Part shown: in pieces, positions 35,354 through 42,389 of the stretch | How positions within the stretch are numbered: position 1 is the first letter of the stretch | Layout of the letters: each line of letters starts with the position of its first letter | Translations under genes and position numbers: made by a program | NCBI RefSeq assembly: GCF_003470205.1 | Contig: NZ_QWKP01000208.1 | Coordinates: forward strand, 1 to 42,665 | Direction: 5' to 3' | Source: Cellulomonas rhizosphaerae | GTDB lineage: Bacteria > Actinomycetota > Actinomycetes > Actinomycetales > Cellulomonadaceae | Length of the DNA: 42,665 nt | Notes under the pieces: model-generated | What the model saw: only the letters and a program-made list of their open reading frames with translations | What the model was told of the DNA's origin: nothing | Databases searched by the model: none

Positions 35354-36117
35354 GCTTCGAGGTCTGGGCCCCGTCGGGCCTGGGGGAGATCGCCGCGGGC
35401 GACGACCTCGTGGTGCTGCTCGCCGGGCTGCTCCGGTCCGACCCTCACGGGCTCGAGGACGGCGACATCCTCGTGCTGACCAGCAAGGTCGTGTCCAAGG
35501 CTGAGGGGCGTTCGGTCTCGGCCGACGACCGCGAGCAGGCCATCACCGACGAGACCGTACGCGTCGTCGCGACCCGCGAGCATCCCGGCGGCGTGACGCG
35601 CATCGTGGAGAACCGCCTCGGGCTCGTGATGGCCGCGGCCGGTGTCGACGCGAGCAACACGCCCGTGGGGACCGTGCTGCTGCTGCCGGTCGACCCGGAC
35701 GGCAGCGCCCGCGCGCTGCGAGCCGGGCTGTCCGCCGCGTTCGGGGTGCGGATCGGCGTGATCGTCTCGGACACCGCCGGCCGGCCCTGGCGGCAGGGGG
35801 TCACCGACATCGCGATCGGCGCGGCGGGCGTCGTCGTGCTCGACGACCTGCGCGGCCAGCACGACTCGTTCGGCCGCCCGCTGGTCATGACCGTGGCCGC
35901 GGTGGCCGACGAGGTCACCGCCGCCGCCGAGCTCGTCAAGGGCAAGGCCGACGGCCGGCCGCTCGCCGTGGTGCGCGGGCTGGCGCACCTCGTGACGGCG
36001 GACGACGGCCCCGGTGCCGCGGCGCTCGTGCGGCTCGGGCCCGAGGACATGTTCGCGCAGGGCAGTGCCGAGGCGTACGCACAGGGGTGGAAGGACGCGC
36101 TCGAGGAGCGCGCGTGA
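35350..36117 (+). CDS. cofE: Coenzyme F420-0:L-glutamate ligase
   Basis: A 255-residue GTP-dependent enzyme that adds gamma-linked glutamates to F420-0. Signature segments are [80 protein letters not shown] (GTP and metal site), and the [25 protein letters not shown] end. It equals the N-terminal half of FbiB; the nitroreductase-like C-terminal domain is absent, so it is a stand-alone CofE. Linked by 4-bp overlaps to the upstream F420 enzyme and the downstream GH3 gene. cofD (fbiA) is not in the window. Confidence 0.94.
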   Translation: MSFEVWAPSGLGEIAAGDDLVVLLAGLLRSDPHGLEDGDILVLTSKVVSKAEGRSVSADDREQAITDETVRVVATREHPGGVTRIVENRLGLVMAAAGVDASNTPVGTVLLLPVDPDGSARALRAGLSAAFGVRIGVIVSDTAGRPWRQGVTDIAIGAAGVVVLDDLRGQHDSFGRPLVMTVAAVADEVTAAAELVKGKADGRPLAVVRGLAHLVTADDGPGAAALVRLGPEDMFAQGSAEAYAQGWKDALEERA

Positions 36118-37307
36118 GCTCGCGGCGGGCGCCGTGGGTGACGCTCGGGGTCGTCGTGACCCTGGGTGCGGCGGTGCTCGCGGTGTGGTTCGCGCGGCCG
36201 ACGGGTGCCCCGGAGGCGGCGCCGACGCCCGCCCCCACGCCGACCCCAACGCCCACTCCGTCCGCAGACCCGTGGGCGGGCTGGTCGCTCGAGCAGCAGG
36301 TCGGGCAGGTGTTCATGGTCGGCGTGAGCGTGAGCGACCCGAAGGCCGTGAGCACCGCCGCGATCCGCGACGACCACGTGGGCAACGTCTTCCTGCAGGG
36401 CCGTACGACGGCCGGCGCGGACGCCGTGCGCTCGCTGGTCGACTCGTTCACGGCCCTCGTCGGGCCGGAGAGCACGCACTCGACGCCGCTGCTCGTGGCG
36501 ACCGACCAGGAGGGCGGCGAGGTCCAGGTGCTGCGCGGACCGGGCTTCTCGACGATCCCGTCGGCGCTCGAGCAGTCGTCGCTGCCGGCCGCGGACCTGA
36601 GAGCCCAGGCGTCGACGTGGGGAGCCGAGCTGGCGGCAGTCGGGGTCAACCTCGACCTCGCGCCCGTGATGGACCTCGTCACCGGGAACCCCGCGTCCAA
36701 CCCGCCGGTGGGTGCGCTCGACCGGTCCTACGGCTTCACCGCGGACTCGGTCACGACGCACGCGAACGCGTTCAGCGCGGGTCTCTCGTCGGCCGGGGTC
36801 GGGGTCTCGATCAAGCACTTCCCGGGGCTCGGGCGGGTCACGGCCAACACCGACGACACCGCGGGCGTCACCGACTCGGTGACCACGCGCGACGATCCGT
36901 CGGTGGAGGTCTTCAAGGCCGGGATCGCCGCGGACCCGATGTCGGTGATGGTCTCGACCGCGATCTACAGCCGCATCGACCCCGACAAGCCCGCGGCGTT
37001 CTCGTCGACCGTGGTGACCGGGATGCTGCGCGGCGACCTGGGCTACGACGGGCTCGTCGTGACCGACGACCTGTCGGGCGCGAAGCAGGTCGCGGCGTGG
37101 AAGCCCGGCGACCGGGCGGTGCTCGCGCTGCAGGCCGGCGTGGACCTGGTGCTCGTGTCGAAGGACCCGACGGTCGCGCACGAGATGGTCGCCGCCGTGC
37201 TCGACCGCGCGCGCACCGACCCGGCGTTCGCCGCGCAGGTGCGGACCGCGGCGCAGCGCGTGCTGGTCGCGAAGGGCCAGTGGCCGCCGGTCAGCCCTGC
37301 GCCGTGA
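36114..37307 (+). CDS. Glycoside hydrolase family 3 (NagZ-like, membrane-anchored)
   Basis: A 397-residue protein: an N-terminal membrane anchor (about 7-26), a Pro/Thr linker, then a single GH3 catalytic barrel starting [27 protein letters not shown] and [17 protein letters not shown] match the KH and substrate loops; the catalytic nucleophile is in [10 protein letters not shown]. The canonical NagZ acid/base dyad D-x-H after KHFPGHG reads N-T-D-D here, so catalysis may differ or the substrate may be other than GlcNAc-anhydroMurNAc. GTG start overlapping cofE by 4 bp. Likely acts on cell-wall saccharides outside the membrane. Confidence 0.87.
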   Translation: MSSRRAPWVTLGVVVTLGAAVLAVWFARPTGAPEAAPTPAPTPTPTPTPSADPWAGWSLEQQVGQVFMVGVSVSDPKAVSTAAIRDDHVGNVFLQGRTTAGADAVRSLVDSFTALVGPESTHSTPLLVATDQEGGEVQVLRGPGFSTIPSALEQSSLPAADLRAQASTWGAELAAVGVNLDLAPVMDLVTGNPASNPPVGALDRSYGFTADSVTTHANAFSAGLSSAGVGVSIKHFPGLGRVTANTDDTAGVTDSVTTRDDPSVEVFKAGIAADPMSVMVSTAIYSRIDPDKPAAFSSTVVTGMLRGDLGYDGLVVTDDLSGAKQVAAWKPGDRAVLALQAGVDLVLVSKDPTVAHEMVAAVLDRARTDPAFAAQVRTAAQRVLVAKGQWPPVSPAP

Positions 37308-37662
37308 TCTGCGCCGACTGACCCGTCGCGCCGGGCTCGCCGCCCGGGATCGGCTCGGCGATCACCGCCGTGCCGTACGCACACACCTCGGCGAACTGGC
37401 CGATGGAGTTGGTGTCGAACCGCATCGCGATGATCGCGTTCGCGCCCCGCGTCTGGGCCTCGGTGACCATCCGGTGCATCACCTCGTGGCGGCTCTGCGT
37501 GACGATCGACGTGTACTCGGGGATCTCGCCGCCGCCGATGGAGCGGATTCCCGCGGTGAAGCTCGTGCCGAAGTTCGTCGAGCGCACCGTGATCCCCATG
37601 ACCTCGCCGAGCACGGCCTGGATGCGGTAGCCGGGCAGGTCGTTCGTCGTCACCACGATCAT
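37291..37662 (-). CDS. YbjQ/UPF0145 (heavy-metal-binding-like) protein
   Basis: A 123-residue protein of the YbjQ family, MIVVTTNDLPGYRIQAVLGEVMG then NFGTSFTAGIRSIGGGEIPEY and GANAIIAMRFDTNSIGQFAEVCAYGTAV. It forms beta-alpha pentamers; function is unsettled. It lies 17 bp downstream of the HhH-GPD gene and its end overlaps the convergent GH3 gene by 17 bp. The start is set by the conserved N-terminus; no good SD is visible. Confidence 0.9.
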   Translation of the reverse strand: MIVVTTNDLPGYRIQAVLGEVMGITVRSTNFGTSFTAGIRSIGGGEIPEYTSIVTQSRHEVMHRMVTEAQTRGANAIIAMRFDTNSIGQFAEVCAYGTAVIAEPIPGGEPGATGQSAQITAQG

Positions 37663-37679
37663 GGGTGCGATCGTGCCAT

Positions 37680-38252
37680 CTACTGCGCCTTGGCCGCGGC
37701 CTTCTTCGCCTGCTTGAACTCGCGGACCTTCTGCAGCGACGCCTCGTCGACCACGTCGGCGACCGATCGGTACCCCTCGAGCGCGTAGTCGCCCGCCGCG
37801 GCCTCCCAGCCGTCGGGTCGCACGCCCAGCTGCTTGGCGAGCAGCGCGACGAAGATCTGCGACTTCTGCTTGCCGAAGCCCGGCAGCGCGGTGAGGCGGT
37901 TGAGCAGGTCCTTGCCCGACGTCGCCTCCGTCCACAGCCGTGTGGTGTCGCCGTCGTAGTCGTCGCGGATGATCCGGGCCAGCTCCTGCAGCCGCGCGGC
38001 CATGGCCGCCGGGTAGCGGTGGATCGCCGGGGGAGTGCTGCAGAGGGCGACGAACTCCTCGGGGTTCGCCGCGGCGATCTCCCGCGGGTCGAGGTTTCCG
38101 AACCGGGTGAGGACCTTCCACGGCCCGCGGAACGCGTGCTCCATGCCGTACTGCTGGTCGAGGAGCATCCCGACGAGCGGCGCGAACGGCTGCTCGTCGA
38201 GGACCTTGTCAGCTGCCGCGTCGTTGGCGATCCCGAAGCCCATGGGGCTCAT
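37680..38252 (-). CDS. HhH-GPD family base-excision DNA repair protein
   Basis: A 190-residue DNA glycosylase-like protein with the helix-hairpin-helix and GPD region, QPFAPLVGMLLDQQYGMEHAFRGP at the start and LTALPGFGKQKSQIFVALLAKQLGV in the middle. The first 14 codons fall in the 40-bp repeat, so this gene's 5' end is the insertion site of the island to its right. Two ATGs (38252 and 38243) are possible; both lie at the island junction, and the upstream region of this gene was replaced by island DNA. Its former upstream neighbour is probably the hypothetical gene at 41206. Confidence 0.88.
   Translation of the reverse strand: MSPMGFGIANDAAADKVLDEQPFAPLVGMLLDQQYGMEHAFRGPWKVLTRFGNLDPREIAAANPEEFVALCSTPPAIHRYPAAMAARLQELARIIRDDYDGDTTRLWTEATSGKDLLNRLTALPGFGKQKSQIFVALLAKQLGVRPDGWEAAAGDYALEGYRSVADVVDEASLQKVREFKQAKKAAAKAQ
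38212..38251. repeat. 40-bp direct repeat, left copy (attachment-site candidate)
   Basis: A perfect 40-bp match to 41164-41203, covering codons 1-14 of the HhH-GPD gene. It marks the left end of a 2,952-bp insert. No further copy was seen inside the window. Confidence 0.85.
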
Positions 38253-38293
38253 GCTCGCATGTGCGTTCCACACCGGGGCAGCCGCACTGACTC

Positions 38294-38677
38294 CTAGATG
38301 CGTGCCACCCACGACCTTGCTCGAGCGCGACCTTCCTGGTCGTTCGACTTGCGCGTCGTCCACATCTCCGTGACCTCGGCTGTTCCGCACTCGCGGGCGC
38401 CTTCGTACATGAACAGCCGGCTCCCGACCACTACGTCGACCCAGAACGGCGGGTACAGGGGCAGGAGGACCGCGCGGGCGCTCTCACCCGGTGCCAGCGT
38501 GGCTGGATTCAGTACGAGCACTGGTGCGCCACCGACGGTGTCGGGATCGGGAACCGCGATCGACCAGTTCGGGCGGAAGTCGCCCTCACGCTCGGCGACG
38601 ATCACGCTCGCGCGTCCGCCGTCTTCCGTGCGCCGCAGGGTTAGGTCGACTGCCACAAGTAGTTGCCCGAACTCCAT
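38294..38677 (-). CDS. Stand-alone EF-Tu domain III-like beta-barrel protein
   Basis: A 127-residue protein with the layout of the C-terminal EF-Tu barrel: DLTLRRTEDGGRASVIVAER near the start (like FxxxxYxLxxEEGGRxxP), FRPNW, TLAPGESARAVLLPL (PGE strand) and VGSRLFMYEGARECGTAEVTEMW (FxLREGxRxxGxGxVT). No G domain is present, so it cannot bind GTP. The ATG has GAGGTG 7 nt upstream. It lies inside the island. Small EF-Tu-D3-like proteins are annotated in actinobacteria without a role; acting as a decoy or sensor of phage attack on EF-Tu is only speculation. Confidence 0.65.
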   Translation of the reverse strand: MEFGQLLVAVDLTLRRTEDGGRASVIVAEREGDFRPNWSIAVPDPDTVGGAPVLVLNPATLAPGESARAVLLPLYPPFWVDVVVGSRLFMYEGARECGTAEVTEMWTTRKSNDQEGRARARSWVARI

Positions 38678-38679
38678 CG

Positions 38680-38912
38680 TTACGCACCTCGCTGGTCGAG
38701 TAGCATGCCTAAAAGAAGTGCAAAGGAATCATCGTAAGTAGCTGGTTTGCGGTGGGGACGCCAGTGAGCCAGAGTGTCATGGTCTGATTCTGGCAGTCTC
38801 AACCTTTGACGTGTTGAGACAAGCACCTCGTCGTCGAGACGCGGCTCGGCGTGGTGCTCCGGCGTCGAGATCCGTCGAAGAGCGCGCGACGTCCGATGAG
38901 GTACTTCAACGG
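38680..38912 (-). other. Gap with a gene remnant and an inverted repeat
   Basis: No complete gene. A minus-strand frame ending at 38680 reads YDDSFALLLGMLLDQRGA-stop, close to the DEQPFAPLVGMLLDQQYG segment of the HhH-GPD protein but with A/T-rich codons; it stops 2 nt before the EF-Tu-like ATG. GTCTCAAC (38796-38803) and GTTGAGAC (38813-38820) form an 8-bp stem, possibly a weak terminator for the HEPN gene. Confidence 0.4.
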
Positions 38913-39476
38913 CTAGCCGACGACGCGGAGCCAGTCGCGAACTCGAATCTCCATACGCTCGACATCTGCGTCTGTGAGTGTGCCGGTGTGGGCTAGTGCC
39001 CGCCTCGTTCGGTTTAGTTCCTCGAAATAATAGTTGACCCACGCTTGATCGCCAAGCAGTGGCTCGAAATGCTGCCACTGGCCGACGATGATATCGCCGT
39101 ACTGTGGAAAGTCGACGTACGCGAGCAGGGACTCCCCTCGGGGTCCGTGCCAACGAGCCTTGTGATCGTCCACCTGGCGCTTCTCCGCGATCTTCCTGAT
39201 TGCCAGGTCCACGCCGTTGGTCCACCACTTGTCGACACCAAACGCCTCGCGGAGCGTCGCCTCGACGAGTTCTCGGATGGAGTTTTCCAGGCAATACAGC
39301 AGTTCGTACACTCGACCCATTGATTCGGCCTGTGTGCGCGCCTCTTCGGAAAACTGCTCGATCGAGCTCCGCCCCTCAATGGTCACGGCTCCGGCGGCGA
39401 CGTCGATGCCCAGGTGTCGGTTCGTCGCCATTGCGCGGAACAAAAAAGCTTGTAGGTCGCGTTCAGTCTCGCTCAC
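38913..39476 (-). CDS. Swt1-type HEPN domain protein (candidate RNase effector)
   Basis: A 187-residue protein. The HEPN_Swt1-like domain spans about residues 55-187: VYELLYCLENSIRELVEATLREAFG, WWTNGVDLAIRKIAEKRQ, FPQYGDIIVGQWQHFEPLLGD and YYFEELNRTRRALAHTGTL. The R-x4-H motif of HEPN ribonucleases is RRALAH. The GTG start overlaps the DUF5343 stop codon by 4 bp (GTGA), so the two are co-translated. HEPN RNases are common toxins in toxin-antitoxin and abortive-infection systems. RNase activity is inferred from the intact motif; the target is unknown. Confidence 0.8.
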   Translation of the reverse strand: MSETERDLQAFLFRAMATNRHLGIDVAAGAVTIEGRSSIEQFSEEARTQAESMGRVYELLYCLENSIRELVEATLREAFGVDKWWTNGVDLAIRKIAEKRQVDDHKARWHGPRGESLLAYVDFPQYGDIIVGQWQHFEPLLGDQAWVNYYFEELNRTRRALAHTGTLTDADVERMEIRVRDWLRVVG

Positions 39477-40102
39477 GTGAGGTGCGCCTTGAGGCTCTTG
39501 AAGATCGCGTCGTAAACGGCTACGTCGGTAGACAACGGAAGGTGGACGTGGATGTCGTGCCGCAAGGATATTTGCCCCGGGTGAGCCTCGAACTTCTGCT
39601 GGGTGCTCGATGACGTTGCCTCGCCAGCATCGTCCAACTCGAGTTCGCCTACAAATTCGGGCTCGACGGAACCGACCATGGCGGTCGAGAAGTCGGCGAG
39701 GTCAGCGAGCGTTTTGAATGTCGAAGCCATCTTTGTGGTGACTGAAGTGCCCTTGTCCGAGAGGCGTGAGAACATCCCGTTCAACTCATTGATCGAACGT
39801 GTGTGGGCATCAGTGTCGATCGCGAAGACATCCTTGTATGCCGTCCGGAGTGACGTTGCCAAGACAGAGCGGGATAACGCGGGGTCCTTATAGTCGCGGT
39901 AGCGGGACGTCGGACGCCCACCCGCGTCGAGCAGGCCGAGTGCCTTCATGACAGAGATCATGGGACGGTCGGAGGAGCTCGCGTACCCCAGCTGCTTCAG
40001 AAACTCGTAGGTGAACGTCTCGGGCACGGCGGCCTTCTGGAGCGCACCCAGAATCCCGGCCGTGTTCCTTGTGCTTGTGAGGTACGCGCTAGGCAGGCTC
40101 AT
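39473..40102 (-). CDS. DUF5343 domain-containing protein
   Basis: A 209-residue protein matching DUF5343: MSLPSAYLTSTRNTAGILGALQKAAVPETFTYEFLKQLGYASSSDRPMISVMKALGLLDAGGRPTSRYRDY and then LSRSVLATSLRTAYKDVFAIDTDAHTRSINELNGMFSRL, a helical, winged-helix-like N-half. The C-terminal 60 residues after a Ser/Thr-rich break form a separate beta-rich part. The ATG lies 6 nt after a TACTGT -10 box and has no SD, implying a leaderless transcript. It precedes the HEPN gene with a 4-bp overlap and is the likely antitoxin, regulator or sensor partner. Confidence 0.8.
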   Translation of the reverse strand: MSLPSAYLTSTRNTAGILGALQKAAVPETFTYEFLKQLGYASSSDRPMISVMKALGLLDAGGRPTSRYRDYKDPALSRSVLATSLRTAYKDVFAIDTDAHTRSINELNGMFSRLSDKGTSVTTKMASTFKTLADLADFSTAMVGSVEPEFVGELELDDAGEATSSSTQQKFEAHPGQISLRHDIHVHLPLSTDVAVYDAIFKSLKAHLT

Positions 40103-40751
40103 GTCCAGACAGTAAAGGACTGAGGCGTCGGCCGTCTGCGTCTTGTCTGGAAATGATCCGGCCCGGCCCGGCCGGTCGGTCGGGCGGGCGCGCGTGTGGA
40201 ACGGCGTGATCACTCCCGGCCGCTACCTCCGAGACGCGCTGCCGTGCTGCCCCACGTCCGAGCGCCAGCCATGCAGGAGCTCCGCGAACATCTCCCGCTC
40301 GATCTGCTGGTCGTCGAACATCTCATACCGCGAAAGTGCGACGACGTGCTCGTCCCTGATTCCACTGGGTCGGACTAGCAGATCCGGCCTCCCCGTCGCC
40401 ATTGCGGTCAGACCCTGACCGATCCCAGGGGTCGACAAGCTTGCTCGCGACCCAATCGCGGAGGCACCGACGTGACGTTTGCGCCAGTGCCTCGGCCAGG
40501 GCGGCATGCGCCAGACGTCGGCTGACGTCGATGGCACCGCTCGCTCTCAGGACGAAGATTCTCTCGACGGCTGGCGAACCCTGCGTTCGAGGAGCACGCC
40601 TAAAGGAGGGGGACAGAGCGATCCACGTCTCTTCATGCGTCGCGGGCCGGACCAACATGCATGGGCAGTAGGCCCAGGTGAGCCGCAGGCGCGGCATCGG
40701 CGCCTGGCGCACTTGCCCCCACCGCGGGGAAGTGCGCACCGCGGTGAGCGA
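40103..40751. other. Island stretch without a confident gene
   Basis: About 650 bp. A minus-strand reading frame, 40402-40223, encodes a possible 59-residue protein starting MATGRPDLLVRPSGIRDEHV and ending SRR; it has AGGG 10 nt upstream but no family match. Another frame (VERIFVLRASGAIDVSRRLAHAALAEAL and on, about 40640-40420) looks coding but breaks off. I read this as the remains of one or two disrupted genes. Confidence 0.4.
40104..40151 (-). promoter_or_regulatory. Promoter and inverted repeat of the DUF5343-HEPN operon
   Basis: TACTGT (minus strand, 40114-40109) is a good -10 placed 6 nt before the ATG; no clear -35 is present. Perfect 8-bp inverted repeats, TCCAGACA (40104-40111) and TGTCTGGA (40144-40151), are 40 bp apart centre to centre, about four helical turns. 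One arm overlaps the -10 and start, which suits autorepression with DNA looping. Confidence 0.45.
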
Positions 40752-41150
40752 TCACACGGCGGGCGGATGATCTCCGTGCAGGCGACGGCGAAGCCATGGC
40801 CACCAGCGCGGCCATGCTCGTTTCCACTCGTTCGCGAAGATCTCGTTCGCGATCTCACGCGGATCCTCGGGCGCGCCTTCATAGCCACGACTCGACGCAT
40901 AGTCATGGAGGCGGGCGCGAAGGAACTCGGGATCTCTCGTTCCACCCTTCTCGAGGCGCACGTCGCCGTCGCTCTCGTCTCCGACGACTGCAGTCAGTCG
41001 CGCGCCGTCGAGGCCGATGAAGACCTCGTACTCACCGTCGGCCACATCGGCGGCCTCGACCCATCGCTGCGCTTGTATGGGGGACTTGAACAGGAGGATG
41101 CCGTCTCTCGCGAACACGAAGACCGGGTCCAGGTGTTGTGAAGGCTCCAT
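40752..41150 (-). CDS. Hypothetical 132-residue island protein
   Basis: MEPSQHLDPVFVFARDGILLFKSPIQAQRWVEAADVADGEYEVFIGLDGARL then TRDPEFLRARLHDYASSRGYEG and a Trp/Arg-rich end (WKRAWPRWWPWLRRRLHGDH). The first half resembles small proteins annotated as hypothetical near toxins; I do not recognise a family. The ATG at 41150 has no SD. An in-frame TTG at 41204 would add 18 residues, 14 of them from the 40-bp repeat (the HhH-GPD N-terminus), so translation may now begin in the duplicated host sequence. Confidence 0.6.
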   Translation of the reverse strand: MEPSQHLDPVFVFARDGILLFKSPIQAQRWVEAADVADGEYEVFIGLDGARLTAVVGDESDGDVRLEKGGTRDPEFLRARLHDYASSRGYEGAPEDPREIANEIFANEWKRAWPRWWPWLRRRLHGDHPPAV

Positions 41151-41163
41151 GGTCAACGATCTT

Positions 41164-41203
41164 GCTGCCGCGTCGTTGGCGATCCCGAAGCCCATGGGGC
41201 TCA
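41164..41203. repeat. 40-bp direct repeat, right copy (attachment-site candidate)
   Basis: Identical to 38212-38251. It lies 2 bp from the end of the hypothetical gene at 41206, the gene that probably preceded the HhH-GPD gene before insertion. Codons read from this copy run in frame into the 132-residue island protein. Confidence 0.85.
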
Positions 41204-41205
41204 AC

Positions 41206-41547
41206 CTACCGGCGGACCTTCCATTCGTCGGGGTGGCCGTTCCACCAGTGCACGCCGGCGTCGTTACGGATGAGAGTGTCGAAGAGGCTCCCGAGCGGCT
41301 CGCCGAGCTCGAAGCTGAGGATCTCGTCGACGACGCCGTCGATTGTCCAGTCAGGCTCGACGGCGCGGCGCAGGCCCAGCAGCACGTCGCCGTACAGCGG
41401 CTGCCGGTAGACGAGGCAGAACACGTCGTCAGGCTCAGCCCAGGCCTCCACGACCTCCGTCACCAGATTGGAGTCGCCCCACGGCACCTGTCCTGCTCCG
41501 GCAACAACGCGCCCGAGAACTTCTCGCGCCCGCGTCGATCCACTCAT
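41206..41547 (-). CDS. Hypothetical 113-residue protein
   Basis: MSGSTRAREVLGRVVAGAGQ to GVHWWNGHPDEWKVRR, with a DVLLGLRRAVEPDWTIDGVVDEIL segment. The ATG has AGGAG 5 nt upstream, good support for a real gene. The stop codon is 2 bp from the right 40-bp repeat, whose ATG starts the HhH-GPD-like reading frame, so this gene and the HhH-GPD gene were probably adjacent (13 bp apart) before the island entered. Family unknown. Confidence 0.7.
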   Translation of the reverse strand: MSGSTRAREVLGRVVAGAGQVPWGDSNLVTEVVEAWAEPDDVFCLVYRQPLYGDVLLGLRRAVEPDWTIDGVVDEILSFELGEPLGSLFDTLIRNDAGVHWWNGHPDEWKVRR

Positions 41548-41641
41548 CGCGCTCCTGACTCGGCTGCGGGCTGGTGCGTTCAGCGGCTCAGTTCCTAGTC
41601 GTGGCATTGTCCCTCGCCCGGGACAGGTGAGAATCGTCGTC

Positions 41642-42298
41642 GTGACCTCGGAACCTGCTGTTGGGCGATGGATCGTCGTGGTGCCCGTCAAGGTCGCGAC
41701 AGCCGGGAAGTCACGGTTGTCGGGGGTGCTCGACGACAGGGTGCGGGCCGCGCTGGTGCGGGCGATGGCGCTCGACACGATCGACGCGGCGCTCGCGGCC
41801 TCGGCGGTCGGGCACGCGCTTGTCGTGACCGCAGACCCCGAGCTGCGGGGTGCTGCGGGGCGCTTCGGGCTGGTGGACGAACCACCCCTGGTGCCCGGCG
41901 TCTCGCCCCTCGATGCCGCGGTCCTGGCGGGCGTTGCGGCCGCACGCTCCCGGGTTCCCGGGGTGTCCGTGGCGATGCTGCTCGGAGACCTCCCGGCCCT
42001 GCGCCCTGACGACCTGGATGCCGCGCTCGACCTGGCCGCCGCCATGCCCCTCGGCTTCGTCGCCGACGCCGGGGGGACCGGGACGACGATGCTCACGGCG
42101 TTCGGGGGAGCGGATCCGAATCCGCACTTCGGCGTGGGTTCGGCGGCGGCGCACACGGCTGCCGGCCACGTGCCGCTCGCGGCGCCCGGGTCGTCGAGCC
42201 TGCGTCGGGACGTGGACCTGCCGGCTGACCTCGACGAGATCGCGCGGCTCGAGCTGGGGGTGCGGACGGGGCCGTTGCTCGCGCGGTTGCGCGGTTGA
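41642..42298 (+). CDS. cofC: Phospholactate/phosphoenolpyruvate guanylyltransferase (F420 biosynthesis)
   Basis: A 218-residue nucleotidyltransferase-fold enzyme of the CofC/FbiD family. It activates 2-phospho-L-lactate, or phosphoenolpyruvate in mycobacteria, with GTP for F420 assembly. Motifs: VVVPVKVATAGKSRLSGVLDD (nucleotide loop), VALLVTADPEL-like HALVVTADPELRG, VAMLLGDLPALRPDDLDAAL and GTGTTMLTAFGGADPNPHFGVGSAAAH. The GTG at 41642 has AGGTGA 8 nt upstream. It is divergent from the hypothetical gene at 41547. Which phosphate donor it uses cannot be read here. Confidence 0.9.
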   Translation: MTSEPAVGRWIVVVPVKVATAGKSRLSGVLDDRVRAALVRAMALDTIDAALAASAVGHALVVTADPELRGAAGRFGLVDEPPLVPGVSPLDAAVLAGVAAARSRVPGVSVAMLLGDLPALRPDDLDAALDLAAAMPLGFVADAGGTGTTMLTAFGGADPNPHFGVGSAAAHTAAGHVPLAAPGSSSLRRDVDLPADLDEIARLELGVRTGPLLARLRG

Positions 42299-42337
42299 CG
42301 TTCTCCACAGGCAGCCCGCTGTGGTGTCAGTGGTCGG

Positions 42338-42353
42338 TCGTACAGTTGTTCGA
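42338..42353. promoter_or_regulatory. Near-consensus LexA (SOS) box
   Basis: TCGTACAGTTGTTCGA differs at one position from the actinobacterial SOS box TCGAAC-N4-GTTCGA. It lies 37 bp upstream of the DUF222-type gene. Some 13E12-family genes of M. tuberculosis are LexA-controlled, which supports the call. Confidence 0.6.
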
Positions 42354-42389
42354 GTGAGGGCGGTTGGCTTCGGACGACGAGGAGGGGCG

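Larger units (their letters stand above)
38252..41203. mobile_element. 2.95-kb genomic island inserted at the HhH-GPD gene start
   Basis: Bounded by the 40-bp direct repeats. It carries an EF-Tu domain-III-like protein, a HEPN protein, a DUF5343 protein, a 132-residue orphan and two degenerate stretches. Base composition falls in the DUF5343-HEPN part, with more A/T-ended codons than the flanks. No integrase, transposase or terminal inverted repeat is visible, so mobilisation in trans or loss of the recombinase is inferred. Confidence 0.7.

Noticed and set aside
40323-40739. A 138-codon minus-strand gene in the island
   Set aside because: Only its middle part looks coding; the ends are Arg-rich and without family or SD, so it is described as a probable disrupted gene.
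38252-41203. An IS element or transposon
   Set aside because: No transposase, no terminal inverted repeats, and the 40-bp direct repeat is far longer than a usual target-site duplication.
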